Assembly: GCA_947494545.1 (NCBI GenBank)
Contig: CANLVH010000005.1
Location: forward strand, 1-64,000
Reading direction: 5' to 3'
DNA: 64,000 bases
Origin: an uncultured Mesonia sp.
GTDB lineage: Bacteria; Bacteroidota; Bacteroidia; Flavobacteriales; Flavobacteriaceae
A model generated the notes under the pieces. The model was not told the origin of the DNA. It was given only the letters and a program-made list of their open reading frames with translations, and did not search any database. Below are positions 51,753 through 60,365 of the stretch, piece after piece. How positions within the stretch are numbered: the first letter of the stretch is position 1; every line of letters starts with the position of its first letter. Position numbers and translations under genes: made by a program.

Positions 51753-52667
51753 ATGCATGATTACCAAGCGATACTAAATATAATAGAAAAAGAGTTAAAA
51801 AATTTTGAAAGTGAAGGCAAAGTACCGGATTACATACCGGAGCTAAAAAACGTTTCGCCAGATAAATTCGGGATGGATATTCACGGTATAAGTGGTAAAC
51901 ATTTTTCTATTGGCGATAGTCACGAACCATTTTCCATACAGAGTATTTCTAAGGTTTTTACGTTAGCAATGGCAACAATTTACGGAAAAAAAGTTTGGGA
52001 ACGCGTAGATGTAGAACCTTCGGGCAGTCCGTTTAACTCGCTTATGCAGCTAGATGCCGAAGATGGCATACCTAGAAATCCGTTTATAAATGCCGGTGCG
52101 TTGGTAATAGCAGATATTTTAATTACCCATTTGCGCAATCCCAAAAAAGAACTCCTAGAATTTGTACGCCGCATTACTAATGATAGTCGTATAGATTATG
52201 ATGAAAATGTTCTAGAAAGCGAAAAAAACCACGGTTACCGTAATGCCGCATTGGTAAATTACATGAAATCTTTGGGTAATATTAATAACTCTGTAGAAGA
52301 GATTTTAGATTTTTATTTTTACCAATGCTCCATTCGCATGTCTTGCGAGCAATTATCGCGTGCCTTTATAATATTTGCTAATCAAGGTCAAATTATAGAA
52401 ACCGGGGAGCAAATTTTAGAGCGTATTAATGTAAAACGCATTAACGCTATTATGCAAACCTGCGGATTTTATGATGAAGCTGGCGAATTTAGTTTTCGGG
52501 TTGGTTTACCGGGAAAAAGTGGCGTTGGTGGTGGCATTGTGGCCGTTCATCCCAAAGAATATGCCGTAGCAGTTTGGAGCCCCCTACTTAATGCCAACGG
52601 CAACTCTGCAAAAGGCATGCGCGCTTTAGAAGAACTTACCACTTTTACTGGTTTATCTATTTTTTAA
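51753..52667 (+). CDS. glsA: Glutaminase
   Basis: A 304-residue beta-lactamase-fold glutaminase converting glutamine to glutamate and ammonia. The catalytic SxxK pair is Ser64 and Lys67 (QSISK). Other family motifs are GSPFNSLMQL, NPFINAGALV, SEKNHGYRNAAL, YFYQCSIRMSC and PGKSGVGGGIVAVHP. It is co-transcribed with pepE, suggesting joint use of peptide- and glutamine-derived nitrogen. Confidence 0.96.
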   Translation: MHDYQAILNIIEKELKNFESEGKVPDYIPELKNVSPDKFGMDIHGISGKHFSIGDSHEPFSIQSISKVFTLAMATIYGKKVWERVDVEPSGSPFNSLMQLDAEDGIPRNPFINAGALVIADILITHLRNPKKELLEFVRRITNDSRIDYDENVLESEKNHGYRNAALVNYMKSLGNINNSVEEILDFYFYQCSIRMSCEQLSRAFIIFANQGQIIETGEQILERINVKRINAIMQTCGFYDEAGEFSFRVGLPGKSGVGGGIVAVHPKEYAVAVWSPLLNANGNSAKGMRALEELTTFTGLSIF

Positions 52668-52750
52668 AGTACAATCTTCTACTTTTTTAGCTTCAGACTG
52701 TACACTAAAACGCAAGAAAAATCGTTTGTAAAAAAAGTGATTTTCTGGTT

Positions 52751-52798
52751 CTTTACGGAATTGTAAAAAGCCAAAAAAAGGTTTTTATTTCCGTAAAA
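52751..52798 (+). terminator. Inverted pair of 10-mers forming a hairpin
   Basis: CTTTACGGAA (52751-52760) and TTCCGTAAAA (52789-52798) face each other, and the space between contains a second complementary pair, AAAAAGCC with GGTTTTT. The hairpin lies 84 bases after the glutaminase stop and 40 before the next gene. It may serve as a terminator, as paired uptake sequences do in other bacteria. Confidence 0.55.
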
Positions 52799-52838
52799 TA
52801 TAAATTATTTTTAAGTTGCCACTGTAAAACCTGTAGTA

Positions 52839-53126
52839 ATGGAATATAAAATTAAACATAAAGAAAATCTTACCAACGGGACATTTTTTATAGAAGATAC
52901 AACGGGTGTTTTATCTGAGTTGAGTTATAGAAAATTAGACAACGATGTTTTGGTTATAGACGATACCCAAACCAAAAGACACGTAGAAGGTCAAGGTCTA
53001 GCCTCCAAACTGTTAGAGCAAACGGTAAATTATGCCAAAGAAAACAATTATAAAATAGACCCGCTTTGCCCATTTGCAGAAGTAAAATTTGACCAAAACA
53101 AAGAGTATAAAAAAGTGCAAGTCTAA
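52839..53126 (+). CDS. Small GNAT-fold acetyltransferase (Acetyltransf_CG type)
   Basis: A 95-residue minimal GNAT protein of the YjdJ-like group: ELSYRKLDNDVLVIDDTQTKRHVEGQGLASKLLEQTVNYAKENNYKIDPLCPF, with the RHVEGQGLASKL acetyl-CoA loop. The short length is normal for this group. It lies 5 bases before another GNAT gene in the same direction. The substrate is unknown. Confidence 0.85.
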   Translation: MEYKIKHKENLTNGTFFIEDTTGVLSELSYRKLDNDVLVIDDTQTKRHVEGQGLASKLLEQTVNYAKENNYKIDPLCPFAEVKFDQNKEYKKVQV

Positions 53127-53131
53127 GAAAT

Positions 53132-53566
53132 ATGCTGCAAGTACGAGAAGTTTCGGCAGAAGCGGTTTTACCAATTAGGCAAAAAGTGTTACGCCCGGGT
53201 AAGCCAATAAACGCCTGTAATTTTGAACCAGATTTGCTTGCTTCCAGCCATCACTTTATGCTTTTTGAAGACGAGAAAGAAATTGCAATAGCCAGTTATT
53301 TTAAAGAACAACACGACCAATTTGAAGAAGAAATACAATATCGCTTACGCGGAATGGCGGTTTTGCCAAATTATCATAAACAAGGTTACGGCAAAAAATT
53401 ATTAAAAGAAAGCCTTAAAAAACTTCCGCCAAGAAATCTTTTATGGTTTAATGCTCGTGTAAAAGCAGTAGATTTTTATAAAAAGCAAGGTTTTCTTCCG
53501 CGAGGACAAGAATTTGAAATTCCCGGCGTAGGTTTACATATTTTAATGTTCCAAAAATATGAATAG
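53132..53566 (+). CDS. GNAT-family N-acetyltransferase
   Basis: A 144-residue GNAT protein with the acetyl-CoA binding motif RGMAVLPNYHKQGYGKKLL (about residues 70-88) and the C-terminal FYKKQGF. It forms a pair with the small GNAT gene upstream and overlaps the M15 peptidase gene by 8 bases. The substrate is unknown. Confidence 0.88.
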   Translation: MLQVREVSAEAVLPIRQKVLRPGKPINACNFEPDLLASSHHFMLFEDEKEIAIASYFKEQHDQFEEEIQYRLRGMAVLPNYHKQGYGKKLLKESLKKLPPRNLLWFNARVKAVDFYKKQGFLPRGQEFEIPGVGLHILMFQKYE

Positions 53567-54293
53567 AAAACATTTTCTAAAAATAAGCTCGCTTGTTTCT
53601 ATGGCAGCTTTAGTACCTTTTCCTATAAACTTAGATTTTAGCACAGAAATTTCAACCAAAGAATTATTGGGTAAAGGCAAACCAAAACTTTACGGAAGAG
53701 ATTATGCTTTACGCAAAAAAGCAAACGAAGCCTTTAAAGATATGCAAACAGACGCTTCTCGCGAAGGCATTAACCTTTATATAGTTTCCGGTTACCGTAG
53801 CTTTAAAACACAGCAGCATATTTGGAACAAAAAATACAAATCCTATCGAAAAAGAGGCCTAACACCTCGGCAATGTATAGAAGAAATTACGCGTTATTCT
53901 ACCATTCCCGGAACTTCGCGCCACCATTGGGGCACAGAAATAGATTTGATTGATACAGCGGTAGATTTGCCAAAAAATGTTTTACATCCAAAACATTATA
54001 CACAAAACGGAGTGTTTTGTCCTTTAAAAGAATGGATGCAGAAAAACGCCCATAATTACGGCTATACTTTGGTATATACCAATAACCCAGAAAGAACCGG
54101 GTTTAACTACGAGCCGTGGCATTACAGCTATAAAGAATTATCTATAAATTATTTACAAAAATTCTTAGAATTAGATTTAGCCAATCAACTCCAAAACGAA
54201 AACATAAAAGGAAGTTCTAATTTAACCGCAACGTTTCTTAATAAATACCGTCAAAATTATCTTTTAGGAATACATCCTCGTTTAATACCTTAA
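53559..54293 (+). CDS. M15-family D-Ala-D-Ala carboxypeptidase (VanY-like)
   Basis: A 244-residue exported peptidase with a signal peptide (about 1-22) and the VanY/M15 zinc site SRHHWGTEIDLID (SxHxxGxAxD type). Further family motifs are SGYRSFKTQQHIW and the late EPWHYSY, carrying the other zinc histidine. It should trim terminal D-Ala from peptidoglycan stems. The N-terminus RKHFLKIS resembles a Tat signal but has only one arginine. It carries a 10-mer CTTTACGGAA at 53688. Confidence 0.9.
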   Translation: MNRKHFLKISSLVSMAALVPFPINLDFSTEISTKELLGKGKPKLYGRDYALRKKANEAFKDMQTDASREGINLYIVSGYRSFKTQQHIWNKKYKSYRKRGLTPRQCIEEITRYSTIPGTSRHHWGTEIDLIDTAVDLPKNVLHPKHYTQNGVFCPLKEWMQKNAHNYGYTLVYTNNPERTGFNYEPWHYSYKELSINYLQKFLELDLANQLQNENIKGSSNLTATFLNKYRQNYLLGIHPRLIP

Positions 54294-54333
54294 ATATAGG
54301 TTAAAGTTATTTAGATTTTAGAAGAAAATTATA

Positions 54334-54366
54334 TTTTAGCACTGCTAAAAAATAGTAATTTTACTA
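54334..54366 (+). promoter_or_regulatory. Two inverted repeats upstream of gpmI
   Basis: TTTTAGC-ACT-GCTAAAA (54334-54350) and TAGTAATTTTACTA (54353-54366) are two perfect inverted repeats lying side by side, ending 12 bases before the gpmI start. No T-run follows, so an operator pair or a leader structure is more likely than a terminator. Confidence 0.45.
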
Positions 54367-54378
54367 CAAAGCAATACT

Positions 54379-55896
54379 ATGTCTAAAAAAGTCGTTCTCC
54401 TTATCTTAGACGGATGGGGAATTGCACAAAATCCGGAAGTTTCGGCAATAGATAAAGCAAAAACTCCGTTTATAGATTCTTTATTACAAAAACACCCCAA
54501 TGCCCGCTTACGTACTGACGGTAAAAATGTTGGGCTGCCAGACGGCCAAATGGGCAACAGCGAAGTTGGCCATATGAATTTGGGCGCCGGAAGAATTGTG
54601 TACCAAGATTTGGCAAAAATATCGCAAGCAGTAGAAAATAACAGTTTGCAAGAAGAGCCGGCTTTAAAACAAGCGTTTGACTATGCTATACAAAACGACA
54701 AACCCGTGCATTTTATGGGATTGGCGAGTGATGGCGGAGTACATTCGCACATTAAACATTTATACGGACTTTTAGAGGCTGCAGAAAAACTTGGCGTAAA
54801 ACAAAAATACGTCCACGCTTTTACAGACGGTCGCGATGTAGACCCAGAATCAGGTTTGGGCTTTGTAAAAGAAATGCAAGAAGAACTTCCTAAAACCAAC
54901 ACCAAACTCGCCTCAATTATAGGTAGATATTATGCGATGGATAGGGACAAACGCTGGGAACGTACCAAAAAAGCTTACGATTTAATTGTACATGCTAGAG
55001 GGGCTAAAAATAACGACCCGGTGCAAGCTATAGAATACAGCTATAAAAACAATTTTACCGATGAGTTTATAAAACCTATCGTTATTACTAATAATGAAGA
55101 CCAGCCAACCGCTACTTTACAGGACGGAGATGTAGTGGTTTTCTTTAACTTTAGAACAGATCGTGGTCGGCAGCTAACCCAAGCGCTTTCGCAAGAAGAT
55201 TTTGCAGAGTTCGAAATGAAAAAACTAAAGTTATATTATGTAACAATGACCACTTACGATCAAAGTTTTACCAACATAAACGTTGTGTTTAAAAAAGACA
55301 ATATAAAAGCAACTTTGGGAGAAACGCTATCGTATATGGGAAAAACACAAATTAGAGCGGCAGAAACAGAAAAATATCCGCACGTTACTTTTTTCTTTTC
55401 GGGCGGAAGGGAAAAACCTTTTACCGGTGAGCATCGTATTTTAGTGCATTCGCCCAAGGTAGCTACCTACGATTTACAACCCGAAATGAGTGCCAACGAA
55501 CTAACTGAAAAGTTGCTTCCGGAAATTGAAAATGCTAAAACAGATTTTTTCTGTATTAATTATGCTAACCCAGATATGGTTGGCCATACAGGAGATTTTG
55601 ATGCTGCTGTAAAAGCTTGCGAAACAGTAGATACTTGTGTAAAGCAAATAGTAGAAACCGCAGAAAAAAATTACAGCATAATAATTTTAGCAGACCACGG
55701 TAATAGCGATAAAATGCTTAATGAAGATGGCAGCCCAAATACAGCGCATACCACCAATCCGGTTCCTGTAATTTTAATAGATAAAGACCGACCAACTATA
55801 AGCAACGGTATTCTGGGAGATATTGCCCCAACCATTCTAGATTTAATGGACATAGAAAAGCCCGAACTCATGACGCAAAATTCCTTAATTAAATGA
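54379..55896 (+). CDS. gpmI: 2,3-bisphosphoglycerate-independent phosphoglycerate mutase
   Basis: A 505-residue alkaline-phosphatase-superfamily enzyme that interconverts 3- and 2-phosphoglycerate in glycolysis without a bisphosphate cofactor and uses two Mn2+. A metal ligand is Asp11 in LILDGWG. The phospho-acceptor is Ser61 in MGNSEVGHMNLGAGR. Others are HAFTDGRDVDP, FFNFRTDR, the NYANPDMVGHTG metal motif and ILADHGNSDKM. The length is normal. It heads a tight operon running to 59004. Confidence 0.97.
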   Translation: MSKKVVLLILDGWGIAQNPEVSAIDKAKTPFIDSLLQKHPNARLRTDGKNVGLPDGQMGNSEVGHMNLGAGRIVYQDLAKISQAVENNSLQEEPALKQAFDYAIQNDKPVHFMGLASDGGVHSHIKHLYGLLEAAEKLGVKQKYVHAFTDGRDVDPESGLGFVKEMQEELPKTNTKLASIIGRYYAMDRDKRWERTKKAYDLIVHARGAKNNDPVQAIEYSYKNNFTDEFIKPIVITNNEDQPTATLQDGDVVVFFNFRTDRGRQLTQALSQEDFAEFEMKKLKLYYVTMTTYDQSFTNINVVFKKDNIKATLGETLSYMGKTQIRAAETEKYPHVTFFFSGGREKPFTGEHRILVHSPKVATYDLQPEMSANELTEKLLPEIENAKTDFFCINYANPDMVGHTGDFDAAVKACETVDTCVKQIVETAEKNYSIIILADHGNSDKMLNEDGSPNTAHTTNPVPVILIDKDRPTISNGILGDIAPTILDLMDIEKPELMTQNSLIK

Positions 55897-56426
55897 AAAA
55901 ATTAATTTATTTATACAGCATTGGTTTAATTATGTTAATAGGTTTTCAAGCTGCTGCACAACAGCAAACCAATATAAAACCGGGAGACGAAACATATACC
56001 GGTATACTGCATCAAGAAGATTTTAAAAATTATTATTACAGCTGGTTCTCACCGGGCTACACGGCTTTTAAACCTTCAAAAACAACTATAGATCAAATTG
56101 CTAAACACATAAATAAATACGATATAAAAGTTTTTATGGGCACTTGGTGTTCCGATAGTCAACGAGAAATACCCCATTTATATAAAATATTAGAACTGGC
56201 AAATTATGATTTAGAAAATCTAGAGGTTTACACGATGGATGAATACAAAACCACCGTGGCTAACTATGAAAAAGATTTGGATATTCAATACGTGCCAAGT
56301 ATATTGTTTTTTGATAAAAACGGTAAAGAAATAAACAGGATTGTAGAGTTTCCGCAGGAAACTTTAGAAGCTGATATTTTAAAAATTATTACGGGGCAAG
56401 ATTATAAAAATGTTTACGCTCAGTAA
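55893..56426 (+). CDS. Thioredoxin-fold protein with CSDS site
   Basis: A 177-residue exported protein with a signal peptide (about 1-22) and a thioredoxin fold. The active-site position reads GTWCSDSQRE, so the second cysteine of CxxC is replaced by Ser. Classical dithiol oxidoreductase activity is therefore unlikely; monothiol or binding roles are possible. The YVPSILFFDKNGKEINRI segment with cis-Pro is present. It overlaps gpmI by 4 bases. Confidence 0.82.
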   Translation: MKKLIYLYSIGLIMLIGFQAAAQQQTNIKPGDETYTGILHQEDFKNYYYSWFSPGYTAFKPSKTTIDQIAKHINKYDIKVFMGTWCSDSQREIPHLYKILELANYDLENLEVYTMDEYKTTVANYEKDLDIQYVPSILFFDKNGKEINRIVEFPQETLEADILKIITGQDYKNVYAQ

Positions 56427-56447
56427 TTTGATAGGTAATTTATTATT

Positions 56448-56888
56448 ATGATTTCTAATAAGTCGCTTATTATAGCAGTAGATTTTGATGGTACTATTGT
56501 AAAAAATAAATACCCCAAAATAGGAGAGCCGATGATGTTTGCTTTTGAAACATTGAAAAAATTGCAAAGCGAAGGCCATCGTTTAATACTATGGACTTAT
56601 AGAAGTGGGAAACACTTGGAAGAAGCAATTGAGTTTTGCGAAAAACATGGCGTTAAATTTTACGCGGTAAACCATAGTTTTCCCGAAGAAGAATACGACA
56701 TAAAAACAAGTAGAAAAATAAATGCCGATATTTTTATAGACGACAGAAATGTTGGCGGTTTTCCCGGGTGGGGAGAAATTTTCCATAAACTAACCCACTC
56801 CAAACCGGAAAAACCAAAAGTAAAAAAGAATAAAAAAGGAATGTTTTCTTTTTTAAAAAATATTTTAAATGATAATAACCAAGACTAA
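56448..56888 (+). CDS. HAD-type phosphatase (BT_0820-like)
   Basis: A 146-residue HAD-superfamily hydrolase without a large cap. Motif I is AVDFDGTIV, motif II ILWTYRSG, and the C-terminal acidic motif is ADIFIDDRNVGGFPGW. It matches the small BT_0820 group common in Bacteroidota, whose physiological substrate is not established. The 3' end overlaps map by 20 bases. Confidence 0.85.
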   Translation: MISNKSLIIAVDFDGTIVKNKYPKIGEPMMFAFETLKKLQSEGHRLILWTYRSGKHLEEAIEFCEKHGVKFYAVNHSFPEEEYDIKTSRKINADIFIDDRNVGGFPGWGEIFHKLTHSKPEKPKVKKNKKGMFSFLKNILNDNNQD

Positions 56889-57675
56889 GGAAGAAATAGA
56901 ACTTATGCGCGAGAGCGCTTTAATCGTATCAAAAACGTTAGGTATGCTTGCCAGCGAAGTAAAACCAGGCGTAACCACCTTGCAATTAGATAAACTAGCA
57001 GAAGAGTTTATTAGAGAACAAGGCGCAGTACCCGGTTTTTTAGGCTTGTATGATTTTCCTAACAGTCTTTGCATGAGTCCAAACGCTCAAGTGGTGCACG
57101 GCATACCAAACGACGAGCCTTTGCAAGAAGGCGATATAATTTCTATTGATTGCGGCGCTGTAAAAAACGGTTATTATGGTGATCACGCTTATACCTTTGA
57201 AGTTGGTGAAGTAAAAGAGGATATAAAACAACTTTTAAAAGTTACCAAAGAAGCACTTTATGAAGGCATACGCCAATTTAAATTAGGCAATCGCGTTGGC
57301 GATGTTGGCTACGCCATACAAAAACATGCCGAAGATAACGGTTATGGTGTAGTGAGAGAATTGGTTGGCCACGGCATTGGTACAAAAATGCACGAAGACC
57401 CGGAAATGCCAAATTACGGTAAGCGCGGTAGCGGAAAAAAGTTTAAAGAAGGTATGGTTGTGGCGATAGAGCCAATGATAAACCAAGGAACAAAACGAAT
57501 AAAACAACTTCGTGATGGCTGGACTATTCTAACTGCAGATGGAAAACCCAGCGCTCATTTTGAACACGACGTTGCATTGGTAGATGGTATTCCCCAATTG
57601 CTATCCACCTTTGATTATATTTATGAATCATTGGGAGTTAAAAGCGAAGAAGAAAATGAATTTAGAAAAGAATGA
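56869..57675 (+). CDS. map: Methionine aminopeptidase, type I
   Basis: A 268-residue enzyme that removes the initiator Met from new proteins. The five metal ligands are visible: the two Asp of SIDCGAVKNGYYGDHAYTF, the His in VGHGIGTKMHEDPEMPNYG, and the Glu of VVAIEPM and FEHDVAL. There is no N-terminal extension. It overlaps the upstream HAD gene and the downstream HNH gene by 20 bases each, an unusual double overlap suggesting translational coupling. Confidence 0.96.
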   Translation: MIITKTKEEIELMRESALIVSKTLGMLASEVKPGVTTLQLDKLAEEFIREQGAVPGFLGLYDFPNSLCMSPNAQVVHGIPNDEPLQEGDIISIDCGAVKNGYYGDHAYTFEVGEVKEDIKQLLKVTKEALYEGIRQFKLGNRVGDVGYAIQKHAEDNGYGVVRELVGHGIGTKMHEDPEMPNYGKRGSGKKFKEGMVVAIEPMINQGTKRIKQLRDGWTILTADGKPSAHFEHDVALVDGIPQLLSTFDYIYESLGVKSEEENEFRKE

Positions 57676-58234
57676 GTCGTTTTACCTCAACAACAATCTT
57701 GTAGAAGAATGGCGTTATTATTATGAAGACGACTGGGAAAAAGGCTATGAGATAGCACTTTCTAGCAAAGGAAGAGTTATGAACTTTGTACGCAACAAAA
57801 AGGGCGTTATCCTAAAAGGAAGCCATATTAACGGCTACAAAGTAATTAACACACGATTAAAATCCGGAAAAAGACAAAACTTTTATGTGCACAAACTTAT
57901 GGCACTAGCTTTTTTTGAAAAGCCGGAAGATGGTCTTTTTGTAATTCACAAAAACCACGAGAAAACAGACAATAACCTTCAAAATTTAGCTTGGGTTAGC
58001 CGAAAGCAATGGGAAAAACACCAAGACAAAAACCCGAAAGTTATTGCCAAAAGAAAAAGTAAAAAACGAACGTATACCAAACTAAGTTTTGCTGAAGCTA
58101 CTATCTTAAAACGTAAACTGCTAGACCCTAACCGCAGAACACGTTTAAAAGTATTGGCTAAACAATTTGGCGTTTCCGAAATGCAATTGCACCGCATTAA
58201 AACCGGTGAAAACTGGGGTGATTTAAAAGTATGA
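57656..58234 (+). CDS. NUMOD4/HNH homing-endonuclease-like protein
   Basis: A 192-residue protein arranged like small homing nucleases. A NUMOD4-like segment (EEWRYY...GYEIALSSKGRVMNF, about 17-44) is followed by an HNH_3-like region with H79 (YVHKLMALAFF) and IHKNHEKTDNNLQNLAWV (H98, N107, N110). A C-terminal helix-turn-helix follows (about 161-190, LAKQFGVSEMQLHRIKTG). The metal-site Asp of the usual HxD is Asn here, so nuclease activity is uncertain. I use the internal ATG; the gene overlaps map by 20 bases and the methyltransferase by 4. No intron or intein is seen nearby. Confidence 0.75.
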   Translation: MNLEKNESFYLNNNLVEEWRYYYEDDWEKGYEIALSSKGRVMNFVRNKKGVILKGSHINGYKVINTRLKSGKRQNFYVHKLMALAFFEKPEDGLFVIHKNHEKTDNNLQNLAWVSRKQWEKHQDKNPKVIAKRKSKKRTYTKLSFAEATILKRKLLDPNRRTRLKVLAKQFGVSEMQLHRIKTGENWGDLKV

Positions 58235-59004
58235 TAAAAAAGGTATTTAAAAAGGTTTTAAATACCTTACCCAGACCTTTGTTAATTAAACTAAGCTATG
58301 TGGTTAAACCCATTTTAGCTCAAAGTTTAAAAGGAAACACTTATACCGATCCGATAGACAACAAAAGCTTTTCTAAGTTTTTACCTTATGGGTATGGAGT
58401 ACAGCGCGATAATGTGCTGTCTCCTTCTACCCTATCTTTAGAAAGGCATAGACTGCTATGGCTTTATCTGAAAAAAGAAACCGACTTCTTCAGTAAAAAA
58501 GCTAAGATGCTTCATTTTGCCCCGGAACAGGCTTTTTATAAACGGTTTAAGAAAATGAAGAATCTGGATTATACCACAACAGATTTAAATTCGCCCTTGG
58601 CTGATGTAAAAGCAGATATCTGTAATTTACCTTTTGAAAGTAACAATTTTGACGTTATTTTTTGTAACCACGTTTTAGAACATATCTCGGACGATACTAA
58701 AGCTATGCAAGAGATTTTTAGGGTTTTAAAACCCGGCGGAATGGCAATTTTGCAAATTCCACAAGATTTAGAACGCGCCAAAACTTTTGAGGATAACAGT
58801 ATTACCGATAAAAAAGAGCGCGCTGAAATTTTTGGACAATATGATCACGTACGCATTTATGGTAGAGATTATTTTGATAAATTACGGAAAATTGGCTTTA
58901 AAGTAGATGAAGTAGACTATACACAGCAACTCTCGCCTAAAGAAGTAGACCGCTATCGTTTGGCTAAAGATGAAATTTTACCGGTTTGTTATAAACCTTC
59001 TTAA
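58231..59004 (+). CDS. Class I SAM-dependent methyltransferase (Methyltransf_11)
   Basis: A 257-residue methyltransferase with a degenerate motif I (MLHFAPEQAF, about 92-101), an acidic TTDLNSP, the DICNLPFESNNFDVIFCNHVLEHISDD core and LKPGGMAILQIP. The HFAPE start is typical of glycan- or lipid-associated methyltransferases of this group. It is the last gene of the gpmI operon; its stop overlaps the convergent apbE stop by 4 bases. The substrate is unknown. Confidence 0.85.
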   Translation: MIKKVFKKVLNTLPRPLLIKLSYVVKPILAQSLKGNTYTDPIDNKSFSKFLPYGYGVQRDNVLSPSTLSLERHRLLWLYLKKETDFFSKKAKMLHFAPEQAFYKRFKKMKNLDYTTTDLNSPLADVKADICNLPFESNNFDVIFCNHVLEHISDDTKAMQEIFRVLKPGGMAILQIPQDLERAKTFEDNSITDKKERAEIFGQYDHVRIYGRDYFDKLRKIGFKVDEVDYTQQLSPKEVDRYRLAKDEILPVCYKPS

Positions 59005-60005
59005 TCTACACTTAAAGTTTCAAAACCTTTGGTAGAAAAGTTTTTTAATTCGCCGTTGTCATCATAAATAAGCAAAACTTCTATAGCGTTTATATCTTTT
59101 ATAATTTGTTTAGCTTCGGCTAAACCCATAGCCATAAAAGCTGTTGCATAACCATCTGCTAAAGCACAATTTTGAGCTATTACCGTTGCACTTAAAATCT
59201 TTGTTTTGTTAGGGAAACCCGTTTTCGGATTTATGGTATGCACATATTTTTGACCGGTTACAGAATCTATTCTAAATTTTCTGTAATTACCGGAAGTTGC
59301 CATAGCTTTATTTTGCAGAGTAATAACAGAACTTATCTCGCGCTTATCACTTTTTTGTAACGGATTATCAATACCTACACGCCATTTTTTGTTAGAACCT
59401 AAATTTTTTCCTTGCGCGTAGATCTCCCCTCCTACTTCTACCAAGAAATTTTCTATATTTTGTGCTTTTAAAAAATCGGCTACTTTATCTACCGCGTAGC
59501 CTTTTCCTATGGCATTAAATTCTAAATAAATATTTGGGTTTTCTTTTTTTATGCGATTACCATCTTTTAGCGTAACTTTTTCAATTCCAACATATTGCAT
59601 CATAGAATCTACTACGCTGCTATCTATTTCCTGCGTAAGCTTCTCTGCTCCAAATCCGTAAAGGTTTACAATATTTCCTACTGTAGGATCAAAATAACCT
59701 TGGGTATTACGGTTAATTTTTTTAGAAAAATTAAGATTATCCTTAAACATTTTATCTACCACCACACTGCTATCACCACGGTTAATCTTGCTAATGTCTG
59801 AATCTTCCACATAGGTACTAATAGATTGATTTACTGCATTAAAAACAGAGTCTACCCGCCTTGTAAATTCTCTTATACTTTGATTGTCATAAGCAATTAT
59901 ATGATAAGTAGTGCCAAGCGCATTACCTTCTATATAACTAGCTTCGGGCTCTTTATCGCAGCTTATTAGCAAGAAAAATACTATAGTGTAAAGTAGATAA
60001 CGCAT
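59001..60005 (-). CDS. apbE: FAD:protein FMN transferase (ApbE family)
   Basis: A 334-residue lipoprotein (LLISCDKE lipobox near residue 16) of the ApbE family, which attaches FMN covalently to a Thr of redox subunits such as NqrB, NqrC or RnfG. Motifs are ALGTTYHIIAYD, FDPTVGNIVNLYGFG, YLEFNAIGKGYAVDKVADF, VEVGGEIYAQG and the FAD/Mg site NPKTGFP with ADGYATAFMAMG. It lies 3 bases after a small gene often linked with Na+-NQR. Confidence 0.94.
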   Translation of the reverse strand: MRYLLYTIVFFLLISCDKEPEASYIEGNALGTTYHIIAYDNQSIREFTRRVDSVFNAVNQSISTYVEDSDISKINRGDSSVVVDKMFKDNLNFSKKINRNTQGYFDPTVGNIVNLYGFGAEKLTQEIDSSVVDSMMQYVGIEKVTLKDGNRIKKENPNIYLEFNAIGKGYAVDKVADFLKAQNIENFLVEVGGEIYAQGKNLGSNKKWRVGIDNPLQKSDKREISSVITLQNKAMATSGNYRKFRIDSVTGQKYVHTINPKTGFPNKTKILSATVIAQNCALADGYATAFMAMGLAEAKQIIKDINAIEVLLIYDDNGELKNFSTKGFETLSVD

Positions 60006-60008
60006 TTA

Positions 60009-60365
60009 TTAAACTTGTTTAAAGCCTTTATAATTAATCACATAATCTTCTTCCTTACTTACCGGTTTTTCGTAATCTGTAGAGTTAGCAATACCTACGC
60101 CGGCATAAAAAGTTTTGGCATTAAACTTTTGTGCGTGGGTTTTTATACTTTCCATAAAAATAACATCATAATCCGTCGGATTGTCGGGATAAGTAATAGC
60201 ACGTACAATTACAAAATGTAACTTTTTGTTTTTTAGCGCTACAAATTGCGGATCTTTTTTAAAGGCACTATTTACTCCAAGAAATTCGTAACCTTTTTCT
60301 TCTAGATCTTTTCCAACAATATTCATTGCGAGATTGTGTAACTCTTGTTTACTTAAATTTGCCAT
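60009..60365 (-). CDS. Small conserved protein upstream of apbE
   Basis: A 118-residue soluble protein (SKQELHNLAMNIVGKDLEEKGYEFLGVNS, IVRAITYPDNPTDYDVIFMESIKTHAQKFNAKTFYAGVGIANS). I recall close homologues being labelled Na+-translocating NADH-quinone reductase subunit F by neighbourhood, but it has none of the FAD, ferredoxin or NADH motifs of NqrF. The function is best left open. It is in an operon with apbE. Confidence 0.6.
   Translation of the reverse strand: MANLSKQELHNLAMNIVGKDLEEKGYEFLGVNSAFKKDPQFVALKNKKLHFVIVRAITYPDNPTDYDVIFMESIKTHAQKFNAKTFYAGVGIANSTDYEKPVSKEEDYVINYKGFKQV

Noticed and set aside
53559..53625. Tat signal on the M15 peptidase
   Set aside because: The motif has RK rather than RR. 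A Sec signal peptide fits, although TatA is encoded in the window.
57584..57655. Longer start for the HNH-like protein
   Set aside because: The extra residues lie wholly inside map and do not resemble a NUMOD or HNH region.
57656..58234. A group I intron or intein around the HNH-like gene
   Set aside because: map and the methyltransferase are both intact and overlapping, leaving no intervening sequence.
60009..60365. Calling the 118-residue protein NqrF
   Set aside because: It lacks the ferredoxin cysteines and FAD and NADH motifs. The label probably spreads by neighbourhood.
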